Shown: positions 1-8,506 of the stretch, piece after piece
Position numbering within the stretch: position 1 is the stretch's first letter
Layout of the letters: the number at the start of each line of letters is the position of its first letter
From: Motilimonas cestriensis
Lineage (GTDB): Bacteria > Pseudomonadota > Gammaproteobacteria > Enterobacterales > CBDFNC01
Reading direction: 5' to 3'
Assembly (NCBI RefSeq): GCF_021295315.1
Contig: NZ_JAIMJA010000003.1
Coordinates: 62,001-126,000 of the forward strand
Length of the DNA: 64,000 nt
Position numbers and translations under genes: made by a program
The notes under the pieces: model-generated
Told to the model about the DNA's origin: nothing
The model's database searches: none
What the model saw: only the letters and a program-made list of their open reading frames with translations

Positions 1-54
1 TAAGGGTAGATAAGGTAGGTAATAAGGAGAGTTGAAAATAGATAAAAATAACAG

Positions 55-83
55 TTGCAAATGATAATTGATATCATTAGTAT
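55..83 (+). promoter_or_regulatory. Fur-box promoter of RyhB copy 1
   Basis: A -35-like TTGCAA (55-60) and a -10-like TAGTAT (78-83) are 17 bp apart. Between them lies a palindrome, AATGATA-N5-TATCATT (60-78), which fits the Fur-box pattern. The layout implies repression by Fur with iron and expression under iron starvation. The site is seen directly; regulation is inferred from the motif and the downstream RyhB core. Confidence 0.75.
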
Positions 84-88
84 CTATC

Positions 89-209
89 TCGTTGTCCAAG
101 CACTCCTAAAGCAACGAGCTGATAATGGCTTAATGCGCTAGGCAAATGGCACGACATTGCTCACATTGCTTCCAGTTTGCCGACTATTCTTATAGTCGGC
201 TTTTTTTTA
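89..209 (+). ncRNA. ryhB: RyhB-like iron-responsive small RNA, copy 1
   Basis: The conserved RyhB core (GCACGACATTGCTCACATTG, starting at 149 and followed by CTTCC) is present in the sense orientation. This segment pairs with mRNAs of iron-using proteins in enterobacteria. Upstream is a hairpin with arms CTCGTTG and CAACGAG (88-118). Downstream is an intrinsic terminator with arms GCCGACTAT and ATAGTCGGC (about 179-203) and a run of T. The transcript would be about 120 nt, starting a few bases after the -10 at 78-83. Family knowledge: RyhB acts with Hfq to down-regulate iron-containing proteins when Fur is inactive. The exact 5' end is inferred. Confidence 0.85.
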
Positions 210-251
210 CTTAAATTTCAATCATAAAGAAAGTATGTAAGGCTATTTACT

Positions 252-276
252 TTGCAAATGATATTCATTATCATTT
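252..276 (+). promoter_or_regulatory. Fur-box region of RyhB copy 2
   Basis: TTGCAAATGATA recurs here exactly as in the copy 1 promoter. It is part of a perfect palindrome, AAATGATA-N5-TATCATTT (256-276), a strong Fur-box match. A good -10 hexamer at the matching distance is not evident, so the promoter itself is less certain than the operator. Confidence 0.65.
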
Positions 277-282
277 CTTTGT

Positions 283-470
283 TGGCACGGCAGATTCTTT
301 TAACAAACATCTAACACAGGTTTTTGTACCGTTTTCTGTTTAGTGCAAGCACGACATTGCTCACATTGCTTTTTCTCAGCGTTTCGTTGAGTTTGGGGGC
401 TACTTGCATGATGGCTTCTGTCATTCACTATCCAGCCATAGTGTAAGTAGTGCCCACCTCTTTTCTTTCT
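283..470 (+). ncRNA. RyhB-like small RNA, copy 2 (ends uncertain)
   Basis: A second exact copy of the RyhB core starts at 349, 200 bp after the first, again downstream of a Fur palindrome. Outside the core the sequence differs. The short hairpin after it (CTCAGCG/CGTTGAG, 376-392) is followed by TTTGGGGG, so it is not a good terminator. A longer imperfect hairpin (about 394-450) followed by a pyrimidine-rich stretch could end a transcript near 460-470. The boundaries given are estimates. It may be a functional longer paralogue or a decaying duplicate. Confidence 0.55.
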
Positions 471-537
471 GACATTTATTCCACGATATATCTCACTTTA
501 AAACCGCCTTCACTTTAGATTTTTCAGCTGAATTTTA

Positions 538-708
538 ATGAGTTTTACAGAGTTTGAAAAAATTCAAGAAATCTTTTCCACAATTATCATATCTGTATAC
601 TCTATTTTAGGTACCGGCTTAATTGGTTATTCTTCTTTTATATCAATCTATTATAGTTATTGGTTAGCGCTATATTATGTAAATGTTACAGATGAGACGT
701 TTTTGTGA
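538..708 (+). CDS. possible small membrane protein (56 aa)
   Basis: An ATG ORF of 56 codons lies between the RyhB pair and polA. The product would start MSFTEFEKIQEIFSTIIISV and contains one hydrophobic, Tyr-rich stretch (about residues 15-48) that could span the membrane. There is no clear ribosome binding site before the ATG and I recognise no family. It may be a chance ORF in AT-rich DNA. Confidence 0.2.
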   Translation: MSFTEFEKIQEIFSTIIISVYSILGTGLIGYSSFISIYYSYWLALYYVNVTDETFL

Positions 709-821
709 ACAGAGATATCCACAGGCTATCGTTGTTTAGGATAAAAAAAATAGGTTCAAACATAGAGCCTAGGCGGGGCTTGTGGCATCCTAGCGACATC
801 ATTTTTCAATAGACGCTTTTT

Positions 822-3581
822 ATGCCGCAGATACCTGAAAATCCTTTCATCCTTGTTGATGGTTCTTCTTACCTTTATCGCGCTTTTTATGCGCCGCCTC
901 ATTTAACAAATTCAGCCGGTGAACCAACCGGGGCGGTATATGGTGTAGTGAATATGCTGCGCAGTTTATTGAACCAATTTTCACCTAGTCATATTGCGGT
1001 TGTTTTTGATGCAAAAGGTAAAACATTTCGCGATGAAATGTTTGCCGAATATAAGGCGCAGCGGCCATCGATGCCAGATGATCTGCGCTCTCAAGTTGAG
1101 CCTTTGCATGACATTATTCGCGCTTTAGGCCTGCCTATTATCATCCACGAAGGGGTCGAAGCGGACGATGTGATTGGTACGCTGGCGCGTCAAGCCAGTG
1201 CTCAAGGCATCAATACCTTGATCAGTACCGGTGATAAAGACATGGCGCAATTGGTGGATGAGCATGTGCTACTGATTAATACCATGACCAATACCGTGCT
1301 TGATCGTGACGGTGTAGTGGAAAAATTTGGCGTCGGCCCTGATTTGATCATCGACTATCTCGCGTTGATGGGTGATAAAGTCGATAACATACCCGGGGTG
1401 CCGGGTGTAGGTGAGAAGACAGCAATAGCCATGCTGCAAGGCATTGGTAGCATGGATGAAATTTATGAACGCTTAGATGAGTTGCCCGCTCTGGGCTTTC
1501 GCGGCTCAAAATCGATGCCAGAGAAAATGCGTGCAAATGAAGCTGAAGCACGTATGTCTTATACCTTAGCAACCATTAAAACGGATGTTGAACTGGCTGA
1601 GCGTTATGAAGATCTCAGTGCCAAGCCTGCCGATAAAGATAAATTGATTGAGCTTTACGGAAAAATGGAATTTAAGCGCTGGTTAGCGGAAGTGCTTGAT
1701 GGTCCTGTGGTATCTAATTCGGCAACGCCAGCAGAAGTTGAAGAGTTGGTCGCTGCAGCTACTTTAGATAGCTCAAAATACGAAACAATTTTAACTCAAG
1801 CTCAGCTTGATACATGGCTAACTAAATTACAGCAAGCCCCCCTGTTTGCGTTTGATACAGAAACCACCAGTGTTAACTACATGCTCGCTGAGCTAGTGGG
1901 TTTTTCGTTTGCTGTCGCGCCCGGCGATGCGGCCTACCTTCCGGTGGCACATGATTATCCCGATGCGCCAGAGCAGTTAACACTGGATCAGGTGTTGTCG
2001 CAACTCAAGCCCATTTTGGAAGATGCAAGTAAAGCCAAAGTGCTGCAAAACTTAAAATACGATGCCAGTGTGTTGGCGCGATATGATGTGACTTTACGCG
2101 GTGCTGATTTTGACACTATGTTGGAATCTTATGTATTTAACAGTGTGTCTAATCGCCATGATATGGATAGCCTTGCACTGAAATATTTAGGCCATAAAGC
2201 CATTAGCTTTGAAGATGTAGCGGGCAAGGGCGCGAAACAGCTCACTTTTAATCAGGTGCCATTGGAAACCGCTGCGGTGTATGCTGCAGAGGATGCTGAT
2301 GTTACTTTACAGTTACACCAAACCTTATGGCCTAAGTTAGAGCAGCAGCCATCACTGGCCAAACTATTTCATGAGGTGGAATTACCTCTGGCCAATGTGC
2401 TATCGACCATTGAGCGCACGGGGGTGTTGATTGATTCTGATTTATTAAACAAGCAAAGCCATGAATTAGGTGAAAAAATTATCGCCCTTGAAGCCAAGGC
2501 CCATGCTATTGCCGAGCAACAGTTTAACTTAGGCTCGCCGAAACAGCTACAAGAAATTTTATTTGAGAAAATGAAATTACCTGTCGTGAAAAAAACCCCA
2601 AAAGGGGCGCCTTCTACGGCGGAAGAAGTATTGCAAGAGCTCGCATACGACTACCCACTGCCAGCGGTTATTTTAGAGTATCGCAGCTTAAGTAAACTGA
2701 AATCTACTTATGCTGACAAGTTACCTAAAATGGTCAATTCTGCAACGGGACGAGTACATACGTCTTACCATCAAGCAATCACCGCGACTGGCCGTTTATC
2801 GTCGAGCGATCCTAACTTACAAAATATTCCGATTCGTAATGAAGAAGGTCGCCGCATTCGTGAAGCCTTTATTGCTAAGCCTGGCTTTAAGGTGGTGGCA
2901 ATCGATTACAGTCAAATTGAACTGCGGATCATGGCGCACTTATCCCAAGATGCTGGCCTGCTAACCGCTTTTGCCGATGGTAAAGATATTCATAAAGCAA
3001 CCGCTGCCGAGGTGTTTTCGGTGTCGTTAGATGATGTAACTACTGAACAGCGTCGCAGTGCTAAAGCGATTAACTTTGGCTTAATCTATGGCATGAGTGC
3101 ATTTGGTTTAGCTAAGCAGCTAAATATCGGTCGCGCCGAAGCGCAAACGTACATGGATCTCTATTTTGAACGCTACCCTGGCGTCTTACGTTATATGGAA
3201 ACCACGCGCGCCAATGCGATGGAAGATGGTTTTGTTGAAACCTTATTAGGTCGACGCTTACATTTACCTGATATTAAAGCGCGTAATGCCATGCGTAAAA
3301 AAGCCGCTGAACGGGCGGCAATTAATGCGCCAATGCAAGGGACTGCGGCTGATATTATCAAGTTAGCCATGATCCACGTCGCCGACTGGATTGAGCAGCA
3401 GTCTGACAACTCGATTCAAATGATCATGCAAGTACACGATGAATTGGTGTTTGAAATTGCCGAAGATAAATTGGAGCAATATGTGCCAGCGCTGCAACAG
3501 CTGATGGAGCAAGCCATGACACTGGATGTACCTTTAATCGCTGAGGCGGGTATTGGTAATAACTGGAACCAAGCACACTAA
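822..3581 (+). CDS. polA: DNA polymerase I
   Basis: Repair and Okazaki-fragment polymerase, 919 aa (E. coli 928). Three domains are readable: an N-terminal 5'-3' exonuclease (about 1-290, with acidic metal-binding motifs such as [10 protein letters not shown]), a 3'-5' proofreading domain with Exo I FDTETTS, Exo II NLKYD and Exo III YAAED, and a polymerase domain with motif A ([16 protein letters not shown]), motif B ([14 protein letters not shown]) and motif C (QVHDELVFE). All catalytic acidic residues are present, so proofreading should be active. Spot 42 RNA and engB follow, the conserved gammaproteobacterial order. The ATG at 822 begins [20 protein letters not shown], typical of the family. 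Confidence 0.98.
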   Translation: MPQIPENPFILVDGSSYLYRAFYAPPHLTNSAGEPTGAVYGVVNMLRSLLNQFSPSHIAVVFDAKGKTFRDEMFAEYKAQRPSMPDDLRSQVEPLHDIIRALGLPIIIHEGVEADDVIGTLARQASAQGINTLISTGDKDMAQLVDEHVLLINTMTNTVLDRDGVVEKFGVGPDLIIDYLALMGDKVDNIPGVPGVGEKTAIAMLQGIGSMDEIYERLDELPALGFRGSKSMPEKMRANEAEARMSYTLATIKTDVELAERYEDLSAKPADKDKLIELYGKMEFKRWLAEVLDGPVVSNSATPAEVEELVAAATLDSSKYETILTQAQLDTWLTKLQQAPLFAFDTETTSVNYMLAELVGFSFAVAPGDAAYLPVAHDYPDAPEQLTLDQVLSQLKPILEDASKAKVLQNLKYDASVLARYDVTLRGADFDTMLESYVFNSVSNRHDMDSLALKYLGHKAISFEDVAGKGAKQLTFNQVPLETAAVYAAEDADVTLQLHQTLWPKLEQQPSLAKLFHEVELPLANVLSTIERTGVLIDSDLLNKQSHELGEKIIALEAKAHAIAEQQFNLGSPKQLQEILFEKMKLPVVKKTPKGAPSTAEEVLQELAYDYPLPAVILEYRSLSKLKSTYADKLPKMVNSATGRVHTSYHQAITATGRLSSSDPNLQNIPIRNEEGRRIREAFIAKPGFKVVAIDYSQIELRIMAHLSQDAGLLTAFADGKDIHKATAAEVFSVSLDDVTTEQRRSAKAINFGLIYGMSAFGLAKQLNIGRAEAQTYMDLYFERYPGVLRYMETTRANAMEDGFVETLLGRRLHLPDIKARNAMRKKAAERAAINAPMQGTAADIIKLAMIHVADWIEQQSDNSIQMIMQVHDELVFEIAEDKLEQYVPALQQLMEQAMTLDVPLIAEAGIGNNWNQAH

Positions 3582-3663
3582 TAATCGCTCAGTTCGCTAA
3601 CTTTGCTTGGCGAACTTGAGGTTGTGGCGTCAAGAGAACGGAATTTACTGTTTTAGATCAAAT

Positions 3664-3718
3664 GATGTAAATAAATTACAAATTAGCACTTCAATTACTC
3701 AATCCCTTTATCTATAGT
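3664..3718 (+). promoter_or_regulatory. promoter region of Spot 42
   Basis: TATAGT (3713-3718) is a good -10 hexamer, placed to start transcription at 3726. About 40 bp upstream is the symmetrical TGTAA-N5-TTACA. It recalls a CRP site but has a 5-bp rather than 6-bp spacer. E. coli spf is repressed by cAMP-CRP; whether this element does that here is inference. Confidence 0.45.
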
Positions 3719-3725
3719 TTCAGTT

Positions 3726-3853
3726 GTAGGGTACAGAGGGAAAGGTAGCCAATCTAAGATGCTTATCTAAGATTTTATCTTTCAGACCTTTTATTTCACT
3801 TATTGAATAAAGCTATTTTAAGCGCCTTGGTAATTTACCAAGGCTTTTTTTTG
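3726..3853 (+). ncRNA. spf: Spot 42 small RNA
   Basis: The 5' end GTAGGGTACAGAGG and the internal ATCTTTCAGACCTTTTA are hallmark conserved segments of Spot 42, an Hfq-dependent sRNA of carbon catabolite control. The position between polA and engB is the expected one. The 3' end is an intrinsic terminator: GCCTTGGTA (3824-3832), loop ATT, TACCAAGGC (3836-3844), then eight T. At about 128 nt it is somewhat longer than the E. coli RNA of about 109 nt, because of extra sequence after the first 15 nt. Confidence 0.93.
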
Positions 3854-3996
3854 TCTTAATATAAGTTTTTACTACACTAAAGCAGACTATTTGTTTACTC
3901 AGAACAGTGCTAAATAGACAGTTTTGTTACAAAACTACAGCCTTATCTAAACAAGGCTGGCGATTATAGGTGGATGCAAAACCAGTGATGCTGGGT

Positions 3997-4626
3997 TTAT
4001 TCTGCGTCTTCGAGCTCTGGGTCTGCCTCTTCAATGGCTGGGCAGTACCATTGGTTTAGTTTAATCATTAATTTCTCTAAGCCGATACCTTTGGTTGAAG
4101 AAAATGCTTCGACTTCTACATCACCTTCAAACGTTTTAGCTTCTTCACGCATCCGGTTTAACGTGGTTTTTCTTACGCCTTGTTTCAGCTTATCGGCTTT
4201 GGTTAACAAACAAAGTACTGGTAAGTTACTATCAACAGCCCAGTAAATTAAATCTTGGTCAGAATCTTTAAAAGGGTGGCGAATATCCATTAACACCACT
4301 AAACCTTTAAGTGACTCGCGTTTTTGTAAGTACTCCCCCAGTGCTTTTTGCCAGTTTTTTTTCATATCTTCTGGTACTTTCGCGTAACCGTAGCCGGGTA
4401 AGTCGATAATACGTTTGTTTTCAGCTAGTTCGAAGACGTTAATTAACTGAGTACGGCCCGGAGTTTTACTGGTGCGCGCTAAGGTTTTCTGTCTGGTTAG
4501 GGTGTTCAGCGCGCTGGATTTACCTGCGTTAGAGCGACCAGCAAAGGCGACCTCGATACCAATATCGTCGGGCATTTGGCGAATATCAGGCGCACTTGTA
4601 ATAAAGTGGGCAAGGTTGTAGTTCAT
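3997..4626 (-). CDS. engB: ribosome biogenesis GTPase YihA/EngB
   Basis: Small TRAFAC GTPase needed for large-subunit assembly, about 209 aa. Motifs: G1 [10 protein letters not shown]3 [12 protein letters not shown]4 LTKADKL and the G5-like SSTKG. I place the start at the ATG at 4626 ([19 protein letters not shown]), which matches the family N terminus; a TTG 15 bp further upstream is possible but has no ribosome binding site. The C-terminal tail is acidic. It is convergent with polA-spf and divergent from cytochrome c4. Confidence 0.96.
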   Translation of the reverse strand: MNYNLAHFITSAPDIRQMPDDIGIEVAFAGRSNAGKSSALNTLTRQKTLARTSKTPGRTQLINVFELAENKRIIDLPGYGYAKVPEDMKKNWQKALGEYLQKRESLKGLVVLMDIRHPFKDSDQDLIYWAVDSNLPVLCLLTKADKLKQGVRKTTLNRMREEAKTFEGDVEVEAFSSTKGIGLEKLMIKLNQWYCPAIEEADPELEDAE

Positions 4627-4784
4627 GGTTTGCTTGGTCAAAATGCTTACTCCAGCGGGAAAGTTTTACGTATTGATTACTTTTTTTTAAAATTGTGTAA
4701 AATATGCGTGTTCATAAAAATAATGATTGTAGCATGCACGGATAAGCATGTGATCTGGAAGCTTAATAATAAAATTGGATTGCC

Positions 4785-5408
4785 ATGAAAAACATAGCGC
4801 TAGCTCTAGTAGCAATGATCGGGTTCAGCGGTGCCGCTTTAGCACAAGGTGATGCTGCTGCAGGAGAAACTAAATCAGCAACATGTGTTGCTTGTCACGG
4901 GGCTGATGGTAACTCACCAACAGATATGTACCCTAAATTGGCAGGCCAGCATCCCAAGTACCTTGAAAAGCAGCTTAAAGAATTTAAGCTGGCAATGGAA
5001 ACGGGCGGTGAAAAAGGCCGTAATAACGCCATTATGGGTGGTATGGTTGCTGGCTTAACCGAGCAAGATATGGCTGACTTAGCTGCTTATTATGGCGGTA
5101 AAAGTATGTCTCCAGCGACCACGCCTGAAGAGGTAGTTGAAGCAGGACAAAAATTATACATGGGCGGTGATGCTGCTCGTGGTATTCCTGCTTGTACTGC
5201 TTGTCATGGCCCTCGTGGTGAAGGTACTGAATTGTCTGGTTTCCCGAAAATTTCAAGCCAGCATCCTGCTTATATCAAATCACAGCTTGAGCTATTTCGC
5301 AGTGGTGAGCGTAATAACGATATGAATGGTATGATGGGCGACATCGCGAAAAAGTTAACAGACGAAGATATTGCTATCTTGTCTAAATATATCGCAGGTC
5401 TGCACTAG
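4785..5408 (+). CDS. periplasmic dihaem cytochrome c4
   Basis: Electron carrier of the periplasm that can feed terminal oxidases. The 207-aa product has a signal peptide ending near ALA-QG (residue 20) and two class I cytochrome domains, each with a CxxCH haem site (CVACHGADG and CTACHGPRG). Each domain carries downstream Met residues that could be axial ligands. The internal duplication is clear: both halves contain a KL/KI-x-(G/S)-QHP-x-Y motif. A terminator at about 5465-5500 follows, so it is probably transcribed alone. The gene is commonly found beside engB in marine gammaproteobacteria. Confidence 0.94.
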   Translation: MKNIALALVAMIGFSGAALAQGDAAAGETKSATCVACHGADGNSPTDMYPKLAGQHPKYLEKQLKEFKLAMETGGEKGRNNAIMGGMVAGLTEQDMADLAAYYGGKSMSPATTPEEVVEAGQKLYMGGDAARGIPACTACHGPRGEGTELSGFPKISSQHPAYIKSQLELFRSGERNNDMNGMMGDIAKKLTDEDIAILSKYIAGLH

Positions 5409-5750
5409 GCAATTGTCACGGGCCAAGTGATTGGCCGTTAGTGAATGCAATTAGCCGCACTATTAACTGTACCAGCCTTGTTGCTTGTACAGTTTTTTGT
5501 GTTTCTGGGGTTTAATATTTTTGAATTGAGTTTGCGTTGCTTAAGGTTTTCTATTTGTTACTTTTTAGTAGATGCAAAACCTGTTTAAAGTCGGTGTTAT
5601 TTTGTTTCAGCAAAACGAGAAGGTAGCTTACGACTGCCATATTAGCTTTTATAGCCAATAAAACCATGTGTTGGATTGCCAAGCAATGCAACTAACCAGC
5701 TAGAATTTTATGATGCAGCCGTGATGCTGTTTCAAAGTAGAGAATAAAAT
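5409..5750. other. intergenic region between cytochrome c4 and yihI
   Basis: The 342 bp hold the cytochrome c4 terminator and otherwise nothing I can name. E. coli has csrC near this position (yihA-csrC-yihI), so I looked for clustered GGA motifs in hairpin loops and found none. Confidence 0.6.
5465..5501 (+). terminator. intrinsic terminator after cytochrome c4
   Basis: Inverted repeat AACTGTAC (5465-5472) and GTACAGTT (5488-5495), with T-rich sequence directly after it. Confidence 0.7.
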
Positions 5751-6329
5751 ATGTCACGTCAGAAGAAGACCCGTAAAGTAAACGCTAATGGCCCAAAAAT
5801 GGGTGAGCGAATTAAAGTCAATCAAGAAGAAGCAAGGTTACAAAAGAAGCTGCAAAAGCGTAAAGGATTAAAAGCTGGTAACCGTAACGCAGAAGAGAAG
5901 AAAGCGGTCACATCCGCTCAAACAAAAGAGCCAATCGACCCTCGTGCCGGCAGTAAAAAGCCAATTGCTTTAACGCCTGAGCAAGCCGTTGAGTTAGCGC
6001 CAGTAAAACTAGCTCAGCATCAACCAAAAGCAAAATTGGTCAAAGCTAAGCCTAAAACAGCCCTTTCTCCTGAGAAAGAGCTGGCTAGACTTGAAGCTGA
6101 CGAACGCTTAGGTAGCTTGCTTGATAAAATAGACGAAGGTGAAAAAGTCAGTAGCAAAGATCTGGCTTGGGTAAACCAGCAAATGGAGCGTCACCAAGTG
6201 CTACTAAAGCAACTTGGCTTGCTAGACGAAGATGACTCATCGCGGGATGAAGATGAAATGTTAGATGCGTTCAGCAATTTAGATGATAGCTGGCTGCAAG
6301 ATGTTAAAAATGAAAGAGAAAAGGACTAA
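5751..6329 (+). CDS. yihI: Der GTPase-activating protein YihI
   Basis: A highly charged protein of 192 aa (E. coli YihI is about 169). The first ~110 residues are basic and low-complexity, beginning MSRQKKTRKVNANGPKMGER. The C-terminal part is acidic (LDEDDSSRDEDEMLDAFSNL). Family knowledge: YihI stimulates GTP hydrolysis by Der/EngA and so modulates 50S ribosome assembly. The next gene starts 3 bp after its stop, suggesting co-transcription. The assignment rests on the N-terminal motif, composition and the engB/hemN neighbourhood. Confidence 0.9.
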   Translation: MSRQKKTRKVNANGPKMGERIKVNQEEARLQKKLQKRKGLKAGNRNAEEKKAVTSAQTKEPIDPRAGSKKPIALTPEQAVELAPVKLAQHQPKAKLVKAKPKTALSPEKELARLEADERLGSLLDKIDEGEKVSSKDLAWVNQQMERHQVLLKQLGLLDEDDSSRDEDEMLDAFSNLDDSWLQDVKNEREKD

Positions 6330-6332
6330 ATA

Positions 6333-6779
6333 ATGTTGTGGTGGATCCTTGCTGGTATTGGCTTAATCGTCATCATTGGTTTATCAGCTTATGCCGGTAT
6401 TTTATTACGCAAAGTAAAAGATCAGCAGTTAGCCTTAGCTAAGGCTGTTGAAAAACGAAATAACACGTTAATGGACAGTATTACCTTAATCGCTAAGGCC
6501 ATGGTGCAAGGGCAGTGTAATTTGTCAGAAGGCGCTATTAGATTGACCGTATTACTTGGCGAGTTGAAGTTAGCCAAGCCGATCGATTTTGATCAGCAGT
6601 ATCCAGCGTTAAATAAGTTGTACCAAGTGGTTAAAGACATGCCAACCCATGAAGTACGTAAAGAGCGCAGTAAAAAAGAAATTCGCCAACTTGATGAAAA
6701 GCGCGAAAAAGCTGAGCAGCGCTTAGAGCAAGAGATTATGGCTGAGATGCAGCAGCTGCAAGAGTGGCAGCTACCCTAG
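6333..6779 (+). CDS. DUF2489 membrane-anchored protein
   Basis: A 148-aa protein with one N-terminal membrane span (about residues 2-25, LWWILAGIGLIVIIGLSAYA) followed by a charged helical cytoplasmic domain rich in Lys and Glu. It matches the DUF2489 family, found next to yihI and hemN in Vibrio and Shewanella; function unknown. It begins 3 bp after yihI and ends before a strong terminator, so the two form a likely operon. Confidence 0.85.
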   Translation: MLWWILAGIGLIVIIGLSAYAGILLRKVKDQQLALAKAVEKRNNTLMDSITLIAKAMVQGQCNLSEGAIRLTVLLGELKLAKPIDFDQQYPALNKLYQVVKDMPTHEVRKERSKKEIRQLDEKREKAEQRLEQEIMAEMQQLQEWQLP

Positions 6780-6810
6780 CAAGCTATCGTGGTTTTCAAA
6801 AAGATAAAAA

Positions 6811-6838
6811 CGGCAGTGGGGCTCTCACTGCCGTTTTT
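6811..6838 (+). terminator. terminator of the yihI-DUF2489 operon
   Basis: CGGCAGTG (6811-6818) pairs with CACTGCCG (6826-6833), followed by five T. Confidence 0.85.
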
Positions 6839-6997
6839 GTATCTGTATTCGCCATCACATAAAGGCTGACAGGATCTAGCTTCAGTAATTTATCTCTAAA
6901 GAGATAGGCCTTATCTACACTTTTTTGTTCTTGCTCAGCTTTGCGTTTAAGTGGCTATGCCATACTTTGTCACAGTTTTGCTAATAGGATGTAACAA

Positions 6998-8365
6998 GTG
7001 GAAAAATTGGTTTGGGATCAAGGGATCATCGAGAAATATAACTATAGCGGTCCGAGGTACACCTCATACCCAACAGCGCTCGAGTTTGATGAAGCATTTA
7101 GCCATGATGATTTATTACTCGCGGCGCAGCGCTATCCTACACGCCACTTATCCTTGTATGTGCATATCCCGTTTTGCCATAAGCTTTGCTACTACTGTGG
7201 TTGCAACAAGGTCATTACACGTCACCAACATAAGGCCGATCAATACTTAGACTATCTTGAAAAAGAAATTCGTTTTCAAGCTCAGTACTTTAAAGATAGA
7301 AAGATCAGTCAGCTACACTGGGGGGGCGGTACGCCAACGTTTTTAAACCCAGCACAAATTAAACGATTGATGGCAATATTGCGTAGTGAATTTACCTTTT
7401 TGCCTGACGCCGAAATGAGTATTGAAGTTGATCCTCGCGAAATTGAGTTGACCACCATTGATCTGTTAGCGCAACAAGGCTTTAATCGCCTGAGTTTAGG
7501 TATTCAAGACTTTGATAAAAAAGTACAGCAAGCCGTAAACCGTGAGCAAGACGAAGGCTTTATTTTTCAGTTGCTCGAACGTGCCAAAGCGAATGGCTTT
7601 CGCTCAACCAATTTAGATTTGATTTATGGTTTGCCTTATCAAACCAAAGAGAGCTTTGCGCGCACATTAACTAAAGTGATGGAAATTGAGCCTGCGCGCC
7701 TGACCACCTTTAATTATGCTCACTTGCCGAGTCGTTTTGCGGCGCAGCGCAAGTTAAAAGAAGCCGATATGCCCAGTGCGCAAGAGAAACTGGACATGTT
7801 GCAATACACTATCGAATACCTAACAGGGCAAGGTTATGTTTTTATTGGCATGGACCACTTTGCCAAGCCTGATGATGAGCTTGCTCAAGCACAAAAGTCG
7901 GGTGTCTTGCATCGTAACTTTCAAGGTTATACCACCCAAGGCGATGCTGATTTATTGGGATTAGGCGTTTCATCAATCAGCCAAGTGGGCGACTGTTACT
8001 CACAAAATCAAAAAGACTTAAAGGCTTATTATCAGCAACTTGATGAACAGCAGCAGGCACAATGGAAAGGGGTTGCCCTGAGCCAAGATGATTTAATTCG
8101 TCGCGCGGTGATCAAACAATTGATATGTAATTTTAGTTTGTCGTTTGCCAGTATTGAACAAGAGTTTGCTATTGAGTTTAATACCTATTTTGCTAACGAT
8201 ATCGCGTTGCTAGCGCCGTTTATTGCCGACCAGTTAGTGTCGCTGAGTCGAGATTCCATTAAAGTTGAACCGAAGGGCATGTTACTTATTCGCAATATTT
8301 GCATGTGTTTTGACCTTTATTTACGTCAGCGTGCTCGTCAGCAACAATTTTCTCGTGTTATCTAA
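6998..8365 (+). CDS. hemN: oxygen-independent coproporphyrinogen III dehydrogenase
   Basis: Radical SAM enzyme that decarboxylates coproporphyrinogen III to protoporphyrinogen IX without oxygen. At 455 aa it matches E. coli HemN (457). The [4Fe-4S]/SAM cluster motif HIPFCHKLCYYCGCNK is intact, as are the N-terminal KYNYSGPRYTSYPTA signature and the GGGTPTF motif. The start is a GTG (6998-7000) with TAGGAT 8 bp upstream, which gives the family N terminus. I see no clear FNR site upstream. Confidence 0.97.
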   Translation: MEKLVWDQGIIEKYNYSGPRYTSYPTALEFDEAFSHDDLLLAAQRYPTRHLSLYVHIPFCHKLCYYCGCNKVITRHQHKADQYLDYLEKEIRFQAQYFKDRKISQLHWGGGTPTFLNPAQIKRLMAILRSEFTFLPDAEMSIEVDPREIELTTIDLLAQQGFNRLSLGIQDFDKKVQQAVNREQDEGFIFQLLERAKANGFRSTNLDLIYGLPYQTKESFARTLTKVMEIEPARLTTFNYAHLPSRFAAQRKLKEADMPSAQEKLDMLQYTIEYLTGQGYVFIGMDHFAKPDDELAQAQKSGVLHRNFQGYTTQGDADLLGLGVSSISQVGDCYSQNQKDLKAYYQQLDEQQQAQWKGVALSQDDLIRRAVIKQLICNFSLSFASIEQEFAIEFNTYFANDIALLAPFIADQLVSLSRDSIKVEPKGMLLIRNICMCFDLYLRQRARQQQFSRVI

Positions 8366-8374
8366 TCTGTAGAC

Positions 8375-8407
8375 TATACCCAATCAACTTGAAGATGCAT
8401 GTTTCAG
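8375..8407. repeat. dispersed intergenic repeat, copy A
   Basis: TATACCCAATCAACTTGAAG followed by ATGCATGTTTCAG. A near copy (about 29 of 32 bases) lies at 14912-14943. The TATACCCAA..TCAAGATGC ends of the element at 38917-39179 are clearly related. Such motifs are scattered between genes in marine gammaproteobacteria. Confidence 0.7.
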
Positions 8408-8432
8408 AGCCAGTTTTCTGGCTCTTATTTTT
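8406..8432 (+). terminator. terminator after hemN
   Basis: AGAGCCAG-TTTT-CTGGCTCT hairpin followed by TATTTTTAT. It overlaps the end of the dispersed repeat. Confidence 0.75.
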
Positions 8433-8506
8433 ATCAAACAAAGCAATGCTTTCGTGCACTTTTATAGGCAAAGCCGTAAAATTGTTCCCTCGCTATCATT
8501 TTCTCA

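Noticed and set aside
1348-1572. ORF on the minus strand within polA
   Set aside because: Shadow of a well-conserved gene; the same applies to the other antisense ORFs inside recognised genes (for example those within pgi, spoT, recG and the FdrA gene).
5409-5750. Possible csrC small RNA (E. coli has it near yihI)
   Set aside because: No cluster of GGA motifs or hairpins except the cytochrome c4 terminator.
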